Source of the DNA: Erythroxylum novogranatense
Lineage: Eukaryota; Streptophyta; Magnoliopsida; Malpighiales; Erythroxylaceae
Length of the DNA stretch: 64,000 nt
Reading direction: 5' to 3'
NCBI GenBank assembly: GCA_029891385.1
Contig: CM057235.1
Coordinates: forward strand, 19,709,120 to 19,773,119
Part shown: positions 23,701 through 36,328 of the stretch, one piece after another
Layout of the letters: every line of letters starts with the position of its first letter
Numbering within the stretch: the stretch's first letter is position 1
Position numbers and translations under genes: made by a program
The notes under the pieces: generated by a model
Databases searched by the model: none
What the model saw: only the letters and a program-made list of their open reading frames with translations
Told to the model about the DNA's origin: nothing

Positions 23701-24118
23701 GGGGGCGTTTGGTTTGAGCACGGGGTTGAGTATGGATATGGGTATAATAGTAGAAGGGAATGAGAATGAGTATGAAAAATAAAAAATGATGTTTGGTTTG
23801 TAACTTGGGTTTCTGTATTAATACCAATAATGTTGTTTGGTTTGTTGCATTAATGGGAATGAAAGATAATATAATACTATTTTTTCATATCATATTTCCA
23901 TATCATATTTATTATTATTATTATTACAAAATTTATAATAATAATAATAATATAATTAATTTCGTATAATTAAATTAATAATTAATAATAATAATAAGAT
24001 AATTAATTTCATATAATAACATTAATAATAAAATAAATAATAATAATAATAATAAGATAATTAATTTAGTATAATAATGATGATGATGATGATGATGATA
24101 ATAATAAGAATAATAAGG

Positions 24119-24161
<43 letters not shown>

Positions 24162-24205
24162 GTTTAAAATTTATAATAATAAATAATAATAATAAGAACA
24201 ATAAT

Positions 24206-24240
<35 letters not shown>

Positions 24241-24257
24241 AGAAGTCTAAAATTTAT

Positions 24258-24304
<47 letters not shown>

Positions 24305-24364
24305 CAATAATTAATAATAATAATAAGTTTAAAACTTAATAATAATAATAATAGTAATAATAAT

Positions 24365-24435
<71 letters not shown>

Positions 24436-24444
24436 GTAGTAGTA

Positions 24445-24493
<49 letters not shown>

Positions 24494-24715
24494 TAATAAT
24501 AAATGATGAGTAAGAATAAAAATTGCTTATGTGAGGGAGGAGTATAAATAGTAACCACTAGATTAGAAAGAAAACTTGATAAAGAGTGGGTTTAATGGAT
24601 TCCCAAATTTAATAGAATAAATCTATTCCCTTGAAATTGAAAACTTCAAAATAAACACTATTTTTTATTATTATTCTATTCCTTTATTTCCAAACCTTCA
24701 AACCAAACATCCAGT
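23701..24715. mobile_element. MITE-like element with an expanded AAT core
   Basis: Inverted ends match: GGGGGCGTTTGGTTTGA at 23701-23717, and CACTGGATGTTTGGTTTGA read on the minus strand from about 24717. The type of end (GGGGG-GTTTGGTTTG) is common in plant non-autonomous DNA transposons. About 600 bp of AAT-type microsatellite fills the interior. No transposase is present and no clear target duplication is seen. Confidence 0.55.
23909..24503. repeat. Long (AAT)n microsatellite
   Basis: Interrupted AAT/ATT triplets run for nearly 600 bp with small GAT and AGT variants. The longest clean run is about 24373-24434, followed by a short AGT block and more AAT. The reverse strand reads as a run of Tyr codons, which is an artefact of the repeat. 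Confidence 0.95.
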
Positions 24716-25026
24716 GAGTACCAATTAAAACTTTTTTATTCAATACTAATTTTTTCGCCGGCGATCGGTTCGGCCGATACGATATTCTAAACAATACCCC
24801 ATGGACAAACAATCAACCGCTGCAACCAAAGTGACATGAAATTGAAAACAACCTTTAACTTTAATGGAATATAGTTTAATGCGTACCTAAATCATTATGC
24901 TGCACAGACAATGACGTTCTTTACTTTCTTTTTATCCATAGTCGTTTGTTAATCTCCAATTGTTCGTTTCTGAGAGATAGAGAGAGAGAGAGAGACGGAG
25001 GAACAAAGGGATCCTGATACAGCAAG
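24716..25026 (+). promoter_or_regulatory. Upstream region and 5' UTR of GLYR1
   Basis: Between the MITE-like element and the start codon lies about 310 bp that must hold the proximal promoter. A GA-dinucleotide tract at about 24974-24996 is in the likely 5' UTR, a common feature of plant leaders. I see no TATA box I trust. Confidence 0.5.
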
Positions 25027-28000
25027 ATGGAAATGGAGGTCGGCTTCTTGGGGCTTGGGATAATGGGCAAGGCCATGTCCATGAACTTGATTAAGAGCGG
25101 CTTCAAAGTCACTGTCTGGAACAGGACACTCTCCAAGGTTTCTACTTTCATTTCATCTGCGGCTTCTAAATCACAAGTGCCCTTTCCCTTATCTTAGGCC
25201 TATGCTTTTGGATTTATTAGTCCAAGATCATTAGTTTTCCTTATTAAGGTGAAACAAGATTCAGTTTTTGTGATGAAACCATCTTAGTATGATTTCCACA
25301 CGTCAAATCGGACTTAAGACTATTGATTTGTCCAGTTAAATGGCAGATATTTAACCTGGATAGGTATCAAGTTCTGACTGGTGCTGTAAATTTGCAGTGT
25401 GATGAACTAGTTGAGCTTGGTGCCTCAATCGGGGAAACCCCAGCAGCAGTGGTAAGGAAATGCAAGTTTACAATTGCAATGTTGGCTGATCCTGCCTCGG
25501 CTCTTTCGGTGTGTATGCTTTAACCGGTCTTGTGTACTCCCTTTGTTCCGTTATGGTACCCTAGCTTGGCTCTCAGTTTTAAGTCCTTATTTCACTTTTT
25601 GCTTTAGGTTGTTTTTGACAAAAATGGTGTACTCGAAGAAATTGGTAATGGAAAAGGCTACATTGACATGTCAACTGTTGATCCTGAGACTTCTACTAAA
25701 ATCCATGAGGTTATTTCTTATTCTATTAATTTCCGACCTTCAAGTTGTTATATTAACGTGAAGATGATTCTATAACCTCTTTATGTTGGGAGTCTACTGC
25801 GATAGCGCAGGAGTAAAACAATAATAATTATAAAAAAAAATACGATTTTCTGATTGAGCAAGTGTCAACTCTAAAAGTCGAAGGCACTAGTCTCTATTCA
25901 TGTTGTTGGCATTCGTTGTGTGATCAAAAATGTTTGGTCTGAGGTCAAACTTTGGAAAGTGGTAAGTATGCAGACACTGCACCTCTCTCCAGAAGCTAGC
26001 AGCTCATTTAGGTGTGCACTACTTTGTGGGAATAACACCAGTTAAAGGCCCTTTGTCCTTTTTTCCCTTTCAGTCTGTTGCCAGGACGACCTCATTACCA
26101 CTCAGCTTCATGTTCTGACAGTTGCAAAATGGCTTATGACGTTGAGATTAGTTACAGGGTGTCATCACTATTAGATGAACGGTTTTAAGACCGTTGGAGC
26201 TATCTAGTCGGCCTCTAAAATTCCAAAAGACTAATGGTTTTTAACTTGTTATGTTGTTTTCTGAGTCTTATTTTCTTATGTTCATTTATAAAATCATCAC
26301 GATTTGCAGTTGATGTTTTCAGGCAATCACGTCAAAGGGGGGTTCCTTCCTAGAGGCACCTGTTTCTGGTAGCAAGCAGCCTGCAGAAGCTGGTCAGCTG
26401 GTAATCCTTGCTGCTGGGGATAAGGTAAACCGATGAATTGATCAATGAGTTATCTGTCTGTTGCTCTCTTCTGTTGTCAAGTCGTACGCAAGTTGCAAAT
26501 TGGTTGCTCAAGGCTTCTTCTCACCAACACAAATGTCAGGCTTTGTACGAAGAAGCAAGTAAAGCATTTGATGTCATGGGGAAAAAATCTTTCTTCTTGG
26601 GGCAGATTGGAAATGGAGCAAGAATGAAACTTGTGGTCAATATGATAATGGGCAGGTAAAAGTTTTTGTTTGAATATCATCTGCATAGGCAATAAATATA
26701 CCAAAACGTTAAATGTTACAAGTGCTAGACATGCGAGTCATTCTTGGGAAGTATATCCACTGCTAAGTTTAGATGTCAAGTTAAAGAGTTCATTATGTGC
26801 ATTCTGTCGCTGTGATAAAACTTTTCCATTTAGGTTTCATGCACCTGCTGCTTGCTGCAGGTTAAGAATTTGGTAATAGTTATGGCAATTGTCCTAATCT
26901 TTGTTCTAGTAATTGAATAATGTGCTTTACACTGACTGGGTTGCGTTGCTGATAATATTTTGGTATTTTGTATGACAGATTCCAAAATTATAACAAAGAA
27001 AACAATGGTTCCTCCAACATTAAAAAAAGTGATTAAGAATAACTAACTATGAGCTACTAGTGATGAGTTATTGTAAAAAACATGAAAACAAGCATGCCAA
27101 TTGATTAGGATGGATACTAATACTTTGAAAGCGATAGAAATTATAGTATTTGCTTAAGGTTTCATTTGTGCATTTTCAGGTAATAAAGGTCCCTAGAATT
27201 TGTATTAATAACATAGTTTTTACCTTTAATGCTTTATTTTGAAATCAATAATCCATTTAAGAAGTCATTTTTACTTGTTCCAACAAAATATTACTGTCAG
27301 ATGTTGTTACTTGAAAGTGTTTCTTTTCCCTTTTTTCACCTCTACATGCGACCAACTTGCTACGAGATGTGAATTGGTAAGATGAAAATTAGTGAAGTAT
27401 CACTTTTACACTTGGAGAATATCTATCTCACCTTTCCGTGCATGACATAATACGCTTACTTTTCCCTAAAAGTTTCAATGTGTTCATGTTGCTGGATGTA
27501 AATTATGATGTGCAGTATGATGAATGCATTCTCAGAAGGACTGGTACTGGCGGAAGGTAGTGGGCTGAACCCTCACGATCTTCTTGATGTGTTGGTAAGA
27601 TAACAAGAACGAGTTTCATTTCTACTTATGTTGGATTAGGGGTTGACTTCTTTGAGCCTCGGTTGGGCAGGACCTGGGTGGAATTGCTAATCCAATGTTC
27701 AGGGGCAAAGGACCAAATATGCTCAAGAGTAATCACACTCCTGCATTTCCTCTGAAACATCAACAAAAAGATATGAGATTGGCTCTTGCCCTTGGGGATC
27801 AGAATGCTCTTTCAATGCCAGTTGCAGCTGCTGCAAATGAGGTTATACTCATCTTTAACTTTAATTATCTTTTAATTTGACATCAGAGGATGGTTTATTA
27901 CAGATTCTATAAATGGTCTATTTCTGAAATTAAACTGCACTAGATATGACTGAGTGTGAAGATACGGTCTTCCGTTAAGAAAATAGTGGCTTGAGGCTAA

Positions 28001-28518
28001 ACGGTAGTATTTAATTGGTTCTTCCTAAGATAGTTATTTAATCGGATATGGGTTCAACCTGTATTTATGTTTATGTCTACAGATGTATATGGATGTGAAC
28101 ATCTGATGGTGGGTATTACCATCTGGAGTATTCTTGTATGGGTAAACTGGGATTAGTAGTTTGATCTCGTATCCTAAATGAGAAGTTGTGGTCGTCATGG
28201 AGGTGAAAGTGGAAGAAAATCTGAAACGATTGTTTTTGGTATAACAAAAAGGACGTATATATGTAAAAGTTCCTCACTCTGTACATCTTCCAAGATTTGA
28301 ACCTGATTAAATGGTCTATAGTATTAGGTCTAGCCTTAGTGATCAATCTGCAATCAGTTTCTAATGCTAATATGGATGCTTCAATTTTCAGGAAGCAACC
28401 ACTATCCACTTAAAACGTCTAAATTTTGTTGCAGGCTTTCAAGAAGGCTAGGAGCATGGGATTGGGAGACCTGGACTTCTCAGCCGTTTACGAGGTGGTG
28501 AAGATGCACAAGGATTGA
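25027..28518 (+). CDS. GLYR1: Glyoxylate/succinic semialdehyde reductase 1
   Basis: This NADPH-dependent enzyme reduces glyoxylate to glycolate and succinic semialdehyde to gamma-hydroxybutyrate. It belongs to the beta-hydroxyacid dehydrogenase family. Eight exons join in frame to 291 residues: 25027-25137, 25398-25508, 25608-25709, 26323-26424, 26540-26655, 27516-27594, 27671-27841 and 28435-28518. The Rossmann motif GLGIMG is at residues 9-14, the NADPH-phosphate-side WNRT at 31-34, and the substrate-side [13 protein letters not shown] is in exon 4. The catalytic lysine is Lys172 in [11 protein letters not shown] (Lys170 in Arabidopsis), and the C-terminal half contains [18 protein letters not shown]. 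The first ATG (25027) gives MEMEVGFLG; the second, at 25033, matches the Arabidopsis start MEVGFLG and may be the one used. The protein ends in His-Lys-Asp, not the Ser-Arg-Glu of Arabidopsis, which argues for a cytosolic enzyme. The length is normal for the family and no defect is seen. Confidence 0.97.
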
Positions 28519-28720
28519 ATGACATTTGACATGACACGAACCCCTCATTTAGGTGTAGACCTTAGAAAGTGGAAGTGTCGGACGTTGTTATGAAGTTGAG
28601 AATTTGTTAATCTCAGTGCAATGTCATGTTTTGTTACCAGGAACTTGTTTCAGAAAAATAGCACGCGTTATTGTATGAAAGCACTCGAACATTGTAAATG
28701 CTACAGAATAAAATGTTTAG
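28519..28720 (+). other. 3' UTR region of GLYR1
   Basis: A poly(A) signal-like GAATAAAAT occurs near 28706, about 190 bases after the stop. The extent of the UTR is inferred. Confidence 0.5.
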
Positions 28721-29218
28721 TTATGTATTTTCACAGCGCAATGATGTTTCCCTTTCTCTGAGGATTTGGTAAATGAGCGAATGCCATACGGTAATGTTAC
28801 AAATTATCTCAACTAAGCCAGACTCAGTAGAAAAAGCCCACAAGACCGGTGAAGATGATGGAAATTCGTACTGTTCCTTCAAAACCATACAAGTTCTAAC
28901 ACTAATTTGTGTCCACCAGACCAGATATTGTCTTGTAGACACAGATTTTCTAAGGTCTTCAAATGGCGACGACTGGCCAGACATGTGGCAAATCAAAATT
29001 GCAATATCCTTTATCCAGTGAATGAAGCCAGCCACGTGGGAATTGGCAGTTGGACACCCAGATCTTATCCTCATCTAAAACTGTATCAGCCGAGATTTCA
29101 AGCCAACAAGTGGTGGCTTGGCTTTCGTTGCCTTGCCTTTTTGTTTTTGTTCATAATCATAATCATACTCGTGCATTGCCATTAGTTCCACAGCGTAGAG
29201 TTAGAACCTAGAAAAGAA
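28721..29218 (+). promoter_or_regulatory. LHCA3 promoter with G-box and I-box
   Basis: A G-box CACGTG lies at 29033-29038 and an I-box core GATAAG (minus strand) at 29064-29069, about 150-185 bases before the LHCA3 start codon. This pair is a known light-response module of photosynthesis gene promoters (bound by bZIP/bHLH and MYB-related factors). A TATA box is not obvious. The small open frames seen here on both strands show no protein features. Confidence 0.65.
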
Positions 29219-30397
29219 ATGGCAACGCAAGCACTTGTTTCATCGTCTCTCACCTCTTCCGTTGAAAGTGCCAGACAGATTCTAGGGGCAAGACCAACTC
29301 AGTCTTCATTTGGATCCTCCAGAAAAGGTTCCTTTGTGGTCAGGGCAGCTTCTACTCCTCCCGTGAAGGTACCATTTTCTCTCTCATGATTATTTGTTTT
29401 TCTTTTTCCCAGTTCGAGATGCAGATTGTAATCTGATGGACTAAAAACATTTTCAGCAAGGAGCTGACAGACAACTGTGGTTTGCTTCAAAACAAAGTCT
29501 TTCCTACTTGGATGGAAGGTATGTATGGTATAATTCTTGCATGTTGCATGGACTTTGCTGACATAGTTAGTGCTAAACAAGAATTAAGTGAAATGGTTTG
29601 TTCTTTTTCACCTTCACGGGTTTGGCCAGATGGCAGAGAGGTAGGTAAGGTAGGACTTGGGAGCACTTTCTCAATGACCAGGGGTCCAGGGTTCCAATCT
29701 TATTAGTTATCTCTAATTTTGACGTAAAGTGAAGGTGCAGCTAATTGAGTTTCGTTTTGGATCTTTCCCCGTCCCCCACAGCCTTCCAGGTGATTATGGA
29801 TTTGATCCACTTGGCCTCTCCGACCCAGAAGGCACAGGAGGCTTTATCGAACCAAAATGGTTAGCCTACGGTGAGGTCATCAACGGAAGATATGCCATGT
29901 TAGGTGCTGTAGGTGCTATTGCTCCGGAAATTCTTGGAAAGGCAGGTCTTATCCCACCAGAAACAGCCCTTCCCTGGTTCAAAACTGGTGTTATCCCACC
30001 AGCAGGGACATACAATTACTGGGCAGATCCATACACCCTATTTGTGTTTGAGATGGCACTCATGGGATTCGCAGAGCACAGGAGGTTTCAGGACTGGGCA
30101 AAACCAGGGTCAATGGGAAAGCAGTATTTCTTGGGGCTTGAAAAGTACCTTGGAGGGTCCGGAAACCCCATCTATCCTGGTGGACCATTGTTCAATCCTC
30201 TTGGTTTTGGAAAAGATGAGAAGTCCATGAAAGATTTGAAGTTGAAGGAGGTGAAGAATGGGCGATTGGCCATGTTAGCAATCTTAGGCTACTTTATACA
30301 GGCCCTGGTAACTGGTGTTGGACCTTACCAAAACCTTTTGGATCACTTGGCTGATCCTGTCAATAACAACATCTTGACCAGCCTCAAGTTTCATTAA
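29219..30397 (+). CDS. LHCA3: Photosystem I light-harvesting chlorophyll a/b-binding protein 3
   Basis: The protein is a thylakoid antenna protein that binds photosystem I as part of the Lhca2-Lhca3 dimer. Three exons (29219-29368, 29457-29518, 29782-30397) give about 275 residues with GT-AG junctions. Residues 1 to about 42 form a plastid transit peptide ([14 protein letters not shown], ending near [10 protein letters not shown]). The mature part holds the family signatures [16 protein letters not shown], then helix 1 with [20 protein letters not shown], a second membrane helix with [16 protein letters not shown], and helix 3 with [16 protein letters not shown]. The C-terminus [17 protein letters not shown] is typical of Lhca3. 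Helix 1 has Asn in place of His as a chlorophyll ligand (EVINGR), the feature tied to the red-shifted chlorophyll of Lhca3 and Lhca4. The gene follows GLYR1 by 700 bp on the same strand and faces EF-Ts tail to tail. It is intact. Confidence 0.98.
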
Positions 30398-30790
30398 AAT
30401 TCACGCTTGTCCATTTACCCCCACCATTTGCCTCTCTTTTGCTCTGCTACTCGATGTAACCATCCTGTGAAAAGCTTGATTGTAATTTCTTGTGAGAAAT
30501 GGCATATTAAGGAGTATGATAGTCTTTTCTTTTCTCTTTCTTTCTTCCGCCCATTTCCACTTTTAAAAAAATCAACCAAATGTGAATACGGCATTTTTCA
30601 TTCGATTACAATAACAAAACGGACTGTTAGCAACGTACTTCCTATTACAACCGACCCCGAGGCCATAATTTAAATTGGATGAAGACATTGAGAACATTAT
30701 TAATGTAAACCAAAGCAGATGTGAGGTCTTAACTTCTGGAAAGCATCTTATACAGGTCCACACTCATTAACGTAATAATCTTGCCTCTGA
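30398..30790. other. Convergent 3' regions of LHCA3 and EF-Ts
   Basis: Only 393 bp separate the two facing stop codons, so the two 3' UTRs must lie here and may overlap. No poly(A) signal stands out with certainty. Confidence 0.6.
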
Positions 30791-33700
30791 TCAAGCAGCC
30801 TGAGCAACAGGTTCGTTTGCATTTGATTCAATCCTGCAAACACCATTGATTAGTATGAAAGACAGTAACATGTTGCTGTAGAAAATCTAATAAGAGAATA
30901 TAATCTTGTAGCAGGAAAAGTAGTAAGTCCATTTTGGTGCTTTGAATTTTTGCCCAAAGTTGAGGTACACGGAAAATTTCTCAGTACATGACTAATTAGG
31001 ATAAAACTCCAAGATTGCTTTGGACTTGGCGCAAATTTCATTATCATCACAAATATACTCGTCAGGAGAAGTGATCAAGTTAGCTCAAACAGCTTCAAGT
31101 GGCCTTGATAAATTTAAGCAAATGTTAAAGACGCAGATACCCCTTTCCACTATCTTGATCTTGTTCTAAAGTTATATCAGATGCATGCACGTTGCATTTG
31201 AACAAGACATCATCCCTAGTCTATCTGTTATCTTTGCTCAAGAGTATGAGAAGGGCACTCTCTCTACCTCTGCATTCCTTCCCCTACTTCCATCCTGAAA
31301 AAGCTTCCTATCTTCACTGCCATGCCCACTTCCTTGGATAGATTGTTTAACAGTGTCTGTACGGCAGAGAGAGAGAGACATTAGTTTCACAATGCATTCA
31401 GAACACAAATGGATAATGGACAATAATGCACACGTGTATACATATAGGCACATATATGCAGAGAGGGAGAGGTTTGGTGACCATGACATACCCCGACACT
31501 TATTGCATCATTGATGATGAACTTTTGCTCCATAAGAACAACTTCCTCATAATATTTACGCAGGCGACCTTCAATCATTTTCTCTATTGCCATCTGTGAT
31601 TTTCCTGAACTTTCTGCCTAAAACAACTTTAGTTACTAGTTTCCAGTGGCAAAACAGAATGATTAACAACATAGTGCACTTCAAAAAACTATCACTATAG
31701 ACATATGTCACACCCCCAACATTCATTCACAACTCTAAGTCAACACCTGATATCCGAACCAAAAGTGGGGAACAAAGAAGAAAGAACAAGTGGGAAATGA
31801 GAATTAGGTATAACCATGACATTTGGAAACTAAACCATTTATTGTCATCTCCATCAGTTTTCCTAAGCAACAGGCGTAGTCATTAACATGCATCTTTAAT
31901 TTGTTTATACTAGAAGCAATAGTCAACCACAAAAATGAATAAAAATCTACTTTTGTGAAACAGGATGCAAATTCTCATGGATTCATAGACTAGGGTAATT
32001 TATAAAGGTAGAACTCAATGAATAATCAGTTACTGCTCGTAGAAATGAATAACATGTCAGAAGAAATTGTGCATAAGAACGTATTTTCAAAATAGTTGAA
32101 CATTTGAAAAGTGTCCTGTCTTTATAACTCATCTGGGGTCCAATGTTCAACTATAGTCATTGCTTTATCAGAGAAAATTCATATTCTTCTTGGCCTGCAA
32201 TCTTACATCTTTACTGACCAGAAAAATACCATCCTGATAGCAATATAAGGGATGCATACGTCCTAGAATACATATTTCTACAAGTCCAAGATCTTTCAAA
32301 GAAGGTAAAGGTTGAAACAAATGTGGGGACCAAAATTATGTATAAAGACGTCATACAAAATAAATGGATCTCCACGACCAAAGAACAGGCGCAAATATTA
32401 GCAGGAAACTATAATATCCTAACTTCCCATTTTTAACTTGTAAGATAGAAAGAGGTTTGCATTTCTTGATGTATTCACTGTACAGTAATAAGGCTATATA
32501 TATACCATATTTACAAGATTAATTTAGGATATGTAATCCCTATGATCAAGGAATTATAATCCCTGTAATGAAGACTACACTTAATTGACATTAATGCTCA
32601 ATATGTAACATAACTAAAGCAACTAACAGAACCGTAAATAAGGATCTATTTACCTGCGACTTGAAGATTTCACGTTCACTCTCTAACACTTCAGATGAAA
32701 CATGTTGCTTGGTCAAGAATAACGGCTTGGCTGCCACGACATGCATTGCCAACTCTGATCCCACATGTTGAAGAGCTTCCAAATGAGAATCCCCATCCTC
32801 TATTTCAAGAGATAGCAGTCCAGCAATACGACCCAAGCCTACAAGCACATAAACATTCATTAACTCAACTGACAAACCAAGTAAGATTTTGCCTCAAATT
32901 CTCCTTTTTAATGCAAAACGGTAGTTTCTTTTATGAGATATCCACATAAAACTCAGTTAGCCAAGGGTTTTCGACTTGTTAGGAAGTATTTAATAGAGAA
33001 TACATATATAATAGAGGTCTTTGACAAAAGAGAACACAGGTAGTATCAAAAGATTCTACCTGGCTGAGGACTTGTATGGAGGTAGGTAGACAGAACACTA
33101 GGTGAACGTGTAGTCATCACAAATGCCCTTCTGAGTTTTACATTCTCTCCCATGATTGCAGCCACTTCTGTAATTGCATTTTGAACGGTTGTTTCCCCAT
33201 TTATTTTGGGATGTTCAAGGTTTAACTTTGAGTCCTGGTTCCAGTACACAGATCAGCAAAAAAACTTCACTAGGAGACCTTCTATTTAATAGTGTCAAAG
33301 CCACTAACTTTAAAAACCTAATTCTTGTTCCCTTATAAGTCATTTCAAAGCAGGAGAGAGCTTGCTATGCCATTAAATCTTCTCATGTTTGCACATTTCC
33401 ACATACAATTAAATTTCAGCAACAACATGCAAGAAGGCAATTCATTTGGCCTTAACCAAAGTTCAAATCCTCACAGTCAAATCATAAATTCTGCTCAATA
33501 AATAACATAACAAATGCAGCCTAACGCCAAACATCATATGCATGTATTATGCTTAATCGGGTGATGTTCTAAGGCCATTGTCATCTTGCAAAAGAGAATG
33601 AAAGTCAGGTGTGACCATGAAACCATGCTTAATTTAACAAACAAAGCACTATATTGTGACTGATTAAGTCCACACGATATAATAAGTCAATAACAATTAG

Positions 33701-34523
33701 AATCTAATAGCAATAAGGTTGAAAAGTCTCGATTTCACCTCCAAAATCTCAGGTCCAATAGAACGGACCCCCGAAACCTGTTGACAAGTACTTTGAACCA
33801 GCAAAGCTTGCTTGGCCAAAGACAAAGCCTGCAAGAGAAGAAAAATTAAATTGATATGAGAAATCAAAGATCAAACTAGAACCAGCAAATGATGAATCAC
33901 GATTCCTAATAAACCTGCTTACTGAAGTGTGTAACTGAAGGAATTAAGTCAGCAACCACTAACCAAATGCTGAAATATATCATTCCGGGCAACAAAGTCA
34001 GTCTCACAATTGAGTTCAATGACAGCAGCTTTCCCTTGGCCCTGTGCCAAAGCAAGGAACCCCTCAGTAGCAGTTCGACCAGACTTCTTCGACGCCAAGA
34101 CCTTCCCTCGTTTCCTCAAATCTTTCTGTGCAGCCTCTACTCGTAATGCCACAAAACCATAATCCAGAAAACAGTCAATAAAAATAGACCAAATGATGTT
34201 AACTGAAAAGGTTCAGTTCATTGTACAGGACTACCAATATCCCAATTGCATTCAATGAGAGCAGCCTTGACGTCTTTAATTGGAGCGCTGGTTCGTTCTC
34301 TCAATTGTTTTATCATATTCATTTGGTCCGCAGCTGCAGGAACTTGCGCACTAAATCTCCGTGATACAATCCCAAAAGCTGAATCCAGACTCGCTTTGGT
34401 CTTTGCAAAATGGGAACTGGAAGCGGTGGACCTGTGTGGCCATGAAGAAAAATTCAACCCACCACCAAATCTGGAATACAGTAAAACTTGGAGAGAACGC
34501 TTGGCACTGGGACGTACAGCCAT
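30791..34523 (-). CDS. Elongation factor Ts, mitochondrial (nuclear gene)
   Basis: EF-Ts recharges EF-Tu with GTP during translation. Eight exons on the minus strand give 389 residues in frame: 34235-34523, 33964-34136, 33739-33828, 33060-33234, 32654-32838, 31492-31617, 31268-31356 and 30791-30833. The first about 60 residues are rich in Arg, Ser and Ala with few acids, as in a mitochondrial targeting peptide. The UBA-like start [20 protein letters not shown] spans the end of exon 1 and [11 protein letters not shown] opens exon 2. The EF-Tu contact motif CETDFVARN is in exon 2. The core continues with [20 protein letters not shown] and [12 protein letters not shown], and the last part with [18 protein letters not shown]. 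The short last exon ends NEPVAQAA. The length agrees with the roughly 395-residue Arabidopsis mitochondrial protein, and the absence of S1 domains separates it from plastid PSRP-7/EF-Ts. The start ATG at 34523 is preferred over an upstream in-frame GTG. Confidence 0.96.
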
Positions 34524-36328
34524 TTCTGTCACTAGGGTTTAAAAGGGTTTAACAATAAACCTTAGAAGTTACGAAGAGGAAGGCTACAAAATAGAACGGG
34601 CTTCTATTTTGCATAAATTACCTGGGAGGCCCTTAGTTTAGTTTCTGAGATTTGGGTCCACTGCAAATTTGTTTAAGGCCCCAATAAATTGTTGGATCTT
34701 CTGATTTTGGTCTCCACTTTTTATAATTTATAGTTTACTTCCATGATCCAGAATGGTCTTTTGGTACATTTGGATGAGAGAATGAATCAAAGAAAATATC
34801 CTTATCAATGCGTTGTGAAGTCTAAGAAAATTCAACAGTATACATTCTTATCTCCACGTAAAGATAACTTTTGAGATAGAATGCCGAAGGGAACATGGAC
34901 AGAGTTACTTGGGGCCCAATGTACTGGCCCCAAGATTTTGGTATTTGAAATATATAAAGAAAGTGAGATTGCATAGGTTTTGACACGAGAAAATTTTGAA
35001 AATTTGGTTCTTGAATTATTCTTAATTTTTTCTGATTGTCCGAGTCTCGTTTTAATTTTGATGATTCTTAAGATATCTTTATTAGTTCAATATGAGAAAA
35101 TGGAATTCTTATAACTCAATTCTCATATATACCTTAGTAGTTAATACTATTCGCCAACTTATACATCCGTCTATTAGGTCAAATTCTAATAAATAATTTT
35201 CTATAAACATTCAAACCAAATTCTTAAGAAGCAACCTAGTTGCACTTTTATTTTCATTTTCAAATTTAACAAACATTTTATTTGGTTGAGTTTTTAATTT
35301 GCTTTCTTTCTATTTCATAACTTATAAAAACATAAAAATTAATTTTATTTTATTTTTATTTTAATATGAATTTAATATATTTTTGTTAATTACTTAAAAT
35401 TATGGATAATATAGTATAACCCTTCATTTTATTTCTTTAATTGTAATATTAATTTATATTGAAAATAATAATATCTTCAAAATTAATAAATATTTAATAT
35501 ATTTAATATTTAAAATATTATAAAATATATCAATTTTATTCTAAATAATAACATTGATTTTAAAATTAAATTATTTATCAATAAATGAATATACATTTAA
35601 AAATATTTTATTTATTTTAACAAAATATAATAACTTTATTATTAATATTTATTTATATAGGATTGAAATATAATTATTTACTTGATTAATTAATACAATT
35701 AATTTTTTATCTTTTATTTTTAATAAAATTTATTTTTATTTAATTTTGATATGAAAATTTTGTTAAATCTATATTTTATTTGGGCCATCCTATCTTAAAT
35801 TTCTAGCTCTGTTATTGAAAATGAACATTGTTTTGTTTACTCGAATAACTACTGAAAAGAAATTGAGAATTAGGCCATTGTAATTTACAAAATCAAGCTA
35901 GTTTTTAAACGGCACTAATTGTTTGTTTTTGCAAATGCTTGGTATAGCTAGTTAATATAAATAATGGTTATCAAACCAGTATTCACTAACTTAACAAGAT
36001 ATATCGATAATTATGTATCATTGAATAAGAAATAAAATATATTATAAATCTAAACATTAAATAATTAATGAATTAATTAGATTTAGGTGAAACCTTCAAC
36101 GCTTTTGCTATATTCAGTTCATTTTAATTTAATGAATTACTATTAAATGTTAAATTGTTCATATATTTATATTTAGTACATTTTACTTGTTTATTTGAAT
36201 GTTGTCATTATGTATGGTACTTAACTCGTTCATATTTCATCTACATTTCATAATTCACTTATTTAAAGTAAAAATAATGAATTCGGATAAGTTCAAAGAG
36301 ATTTGGAGCTATTTTGACTAGATTATAA
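34524..36328. other. Intergenic region upstream of EF-Ts
   Basis: The first few hundred bases should carry the EF-Ts promoter. From about 35000 on the DNA is very AT-rich with no open frames. It ends in TATAA (36324-36328), the target duplication of the next retroelement. Confidence 0.55.

Noticed and set aside
24373..24558. Minus-strand open frame that encodes almost only Tyr
   Set aside because: It is a translation of the AAT microsatellite, with no start context or domain.
28721..29074. Overlapping frames on both strands between GLYR1 and LHCA3
   Set aside because: They overlap the LHCA3 promoter boxes, have no domain, and their lengths are as expected by chance.
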